Assembly (NCBI GenBank): GCA_018820005.1
Contig: JAHJOS010000587.1
Location: forward strand, 1 to 7,582
DNA length: 7,582 nt
From: Alphaproteobacteria bacterium
GTDB taxonomy: Bacteria; Pseudomonadota; Alphaproteobacteria; Rhizobiales; Devosiaceae
Direction of reading: 5' to 3'
Shown: positions 5,923-7,582 of the stretch, piece after piece
How positions within the stretch are numbered: the first letter of the stretch is position 1
Layout: the number at the start of each line of letters is the position of its first letter
Made by a program: the position numbers and the translations under genes
Notes under the pieces: generated by a model
Database searches by the model: none
The model's input: the letters and a program-made list of their open reading frames with translations, nothing else
What the model was told of the DNA's origin: nothing

Positions 5923-7582
5923 CTAGAATTCAGTCCAGTCCGGATCAACTGCCGCATTGCCATGACTGCGATAGGCCTTGGCTGGCTGCGAAGGCTTGAG
6001 ATGTCTGGCCCGTGCAACTGGAGCAGGATGCACCAGTCCGACGCGGCCCATGTCGGCGACTGCGAAGACGTCCACTATGCGATCGAGTTCGCTGGCTTGG
6101 GCCTCAGTCTGCTCAATGGCGGCGTTGATCTCCTCCACCAATGCAGCATTGTGTTGGGTCATCTCGTCCATGGTCCGCACCGCAATTGAAACCTGGTCGA
6201 TTGCGTTTGCCTGTTCGCGACTGTCGTTGGCGATACCTGTCATCATCTCGCTCGACGAGCGCGACGCACCCAACACTGCCCCAAGTTTGCCGGCCGCTTC
6301 GCTCACCAATTGCGTGCCGCCCCACACTTCATTGGCGCTCTGCTCGATCAGTTGTTTGACTTCGCTCGACGCATTGGCGGCGGACTGGGCCAGACGGCGC
6401 ACCTCAACGGCCACGACGGCAAAACCCTTGCCGGCGTCACCGGCCCGAGCCGCTTCAACCGAAGCGTTCAGCGCCAGCAAATTGGTCTGGAAGGCGATGT
6501 CGTCAATCAGGCCGATGATATTGGAAATCTTGCTGGAGGACTCGGTGATCCGGTTCATTGCGTCGGTCGCCTGGCTCATGACCTGTCCACCATCTTCGGC
6601 GGCACGCATGACCGTCGTGGCAACGCCGCTCGCCTTGCCCGCCATGTCTGCATTGCGCAGCACTGTGCGGGCCAGCTCCTCCATGGCAGCCGAGGTTTCC
6701 TCAATGGTTGCTGCCTGACGGGTCGTACGTTCTGACAGGTCGTTGGCGCCACTTAGAATCTCACCTGTTGCCGTCTTGAGCGTGCTGGATGTCTCACGCA
6801 ACTGCCCGACAACATCTGCCAGTTTCTCGGCAACGGCATTGACGTCGTGCTGCAGCGTTGCGAAGGCTCCTTCGTATTCGCCCTCCATTCGCTGCCGCAG
6901 ATCGGTGTTGGCCAAGGCATCGAGAACCGCACCAATGCCCTTGACGCCGCGGTTGAAGGTACCAACCAGCGCGTTGACGCTTCTGGCCAGGCCGTTGAGT
7001 TCAGGGTCCGGGAAGGTCACATCGACCTGATGGGTAAAATCGCCTGCAACCGCCGCATCGACAACCTGCCCGAACGCGGATTGCAATTCGGTCATCATCT
7101 GCTGGCGGCTTTCTTGGTCCGCAATGATGCGGGCAGCCTCGGCCTCGGTCATCTGGCTGACCCGCTGGCCATTGATGCGGAAAACCTCGACAGCCCGCGC
7201 CATGGCGCCCAATTCATTGCCCCGCCCCAGATAGGGAACCTCGGTGTCAAAGGCGCCGTGCGCAATGGCATCCATAGCCTGGGCGATCCGCGGAATGGGA
7301 CGCGTCAGGGCGCGCGTCGCGACAAGACTGATCGCCCCCAGCGCGAGCAGCAACACCAGCCCCATCAGCGCCATGCCGGGAATTGCGCTGTCAGCCGCAC
7401 TCTCTGCGATGGCAGCATCGCTGCCGACAAAAAATGCGCCGATCAACTCCCCCTTCAGATTGGTCATCGGCTGGAATGCGCCAAAATAGCGCGTCCCCTG
7501 CATCAGGACCGTTCCGAAATAGGGGAGCCCGCCGGTGAGCGCGACATGCTCAGGCGAGCCTGGATCAAGCGAAAAATCGATG
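5923..7582 (-). CDS. Methyl-accepting chemotaxis protein, 5' end beyond window
   Basis: Only the last 552 residues are visible; the N-terminus, TM1 and most of the sensor lie past the edge. Counting from the edge, the first 60 or so residues are the end of a periplasmic Cache-type sensor (FGTVLMQGTRYFGAFQPM..LKGELIGAFFVGSD, split here). TM2 is about 67-89, then HAMP about 90-141 (GRGNELGAMARAVEVFR), two HAMP-like modules about 171-216 (GDFTHQV, PELNGLARSVN) and 220-261 (ALANTDLRQRM, YEGAFATLQHD), and the signalling domain about 273-506 with tip NLLALNASVEAARAGDAGKG at 367-386. The methylation-type sequence AATIEETSAA is present. Position 485 or so reads EEINAAIEQ where both paralogues have EQTNAAIEQ. 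The tail is GNAAVDPDWTEF. The frame is open through the ATG at 7503 to the edge, and Cache sequence continues upstream of that ATG, so it is internal. The sensor end resembles that of the 3566..5644 receptor, suggesting a related Cache_3-Cache_2 type; the ligand is unknown. Confidence 0.95.
   Translation of the reverse strand, partial: IDFSLDPGSPEHVALTGGLPYFGTVLMQGTRYFGAFQPMTNLKGELIGAFFVGSDAAIAESAADSAIPGMALMGLVLLLALGAISLVATRALTRPIPRIAQAMDAIAHGAFDTEVPYLGRGNELGAMARAVEVFRINGQRVSQMTEAEAARIIADQESRQQMMTELQSAFGQVVDAAVAGDFTHQVDVTFPDPELNGLARSVNALVGTFNRGVKGIGAVLDALANTDLRQRMEGEYEGAFATLQHDVNAVAEKLADVVGQLRETSSTLKTATGEILSGANDLSERTTRQAATIEETSAAMEELARTVLRNADMAGKASGVATTVMRAAEDGGQVMSQATDAMNRITESSSKISNIIGLIDDIAFQTNLLALNASVEAARAGDAGKGFAVVAVEVRRLAQSAANASSEVKQLIEQSANEVWGGTQLVSEAAGKLGAVLGASRSSSEMMTGIANDSREQANAIDQVSIAVRTMDEMTQHNAALVEEINAAIEQTEAQASELDRIVDVFAVADMGRVGLVHPAPVARARHLKPSQPAKAYRSHGNAAVDPDWTEF

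Noticed and set aside
5430..6017. Minus-strand open frame of 195 codons across the gap at 5645..5922
   Set aside because: It overlaps the receptor genes on both sides in another frame, crosses the terminator, and shows no domain, signal or ribosome binding site.
7501..7503. ATG at 7503 as the start of the right-edge receptor
   Set aside because: The frame stays open to the window edge and the upstream residues (GGLPYFGTVL) continue the Cache strand pattern, so the ATG is an internal methionine.

Overview
The window holds four tandem genes, all on the minus strand, that encode (three certainly, one very probably) transmembrane chemoreceptors (methyl-accepting chemotaxis proteins, MCPs). Two are complete (1244..3265 and 3566..5644) and two run off the window edges (1..1028, with only the sensor half visible, and 5923..7582, with only the cytoplasmic half and the end of the sensor visible). 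No cheA, cheW, cheR, cheB or flagellar gene is present, so this is a receptor cluster rather than a complete chemotaxis operon.

The GC-rich DNA, MCPs with extra HAMP modules, C-terminal tails ending in DWxEF, GTG and TTG starts, and a TTAA-N7-TTAA element of CtrA type suggest an alphaproteobacterium, most likely of the Hyphomicrobiales (Rhizobium or Devosia-like). That placement is an inference from sequence style; no taxonomic marker gene is present.

Layout, in the direction of transcription (high to low coordinates): the 3' part of an MCP (7582..5923) followed by a strong intrinsic terminator; a 278-nt gap with a CtrA-like half-site pair; an MCP with a Cache_3-Cache_2-like sensor (5644..3566) followed by a GC-rich UUCG hairpin; a 300-nt gap with a small palindrome and another imperfect CtrA-like site; an sCache_2 MCP with a TTG start (3265..1244) followed by a strong terminator; a 215-nt gap with a perfect TTAA-N7-TTAA; and the N-terminal half of a fourth receptor with a large double-Cache-like sensor (1028..1). 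Each gene thus appears to be its own transcription unit.

The three visible cytoplasmic halves are close paralogues: HAMP, then two further HAMP-like modules, then the MCP signalling hairpin with methylation helices, then a flexible linker ending in xGNAAxxxDWxEF. The visible sensor parts differ. The likely picture is receptor duplication with exchange of sensor domains, so that several stimuli feed into one set of CheA/CheW/CheR/CheB proteins encoded elsewhere. I see no mobile element, RNA gene, CRISPR array or wholly novel system. The most interesting leads are the shared triple-HAMP architecture, the extended C-terminal tail motif and the possible CtrA sites in each gap.
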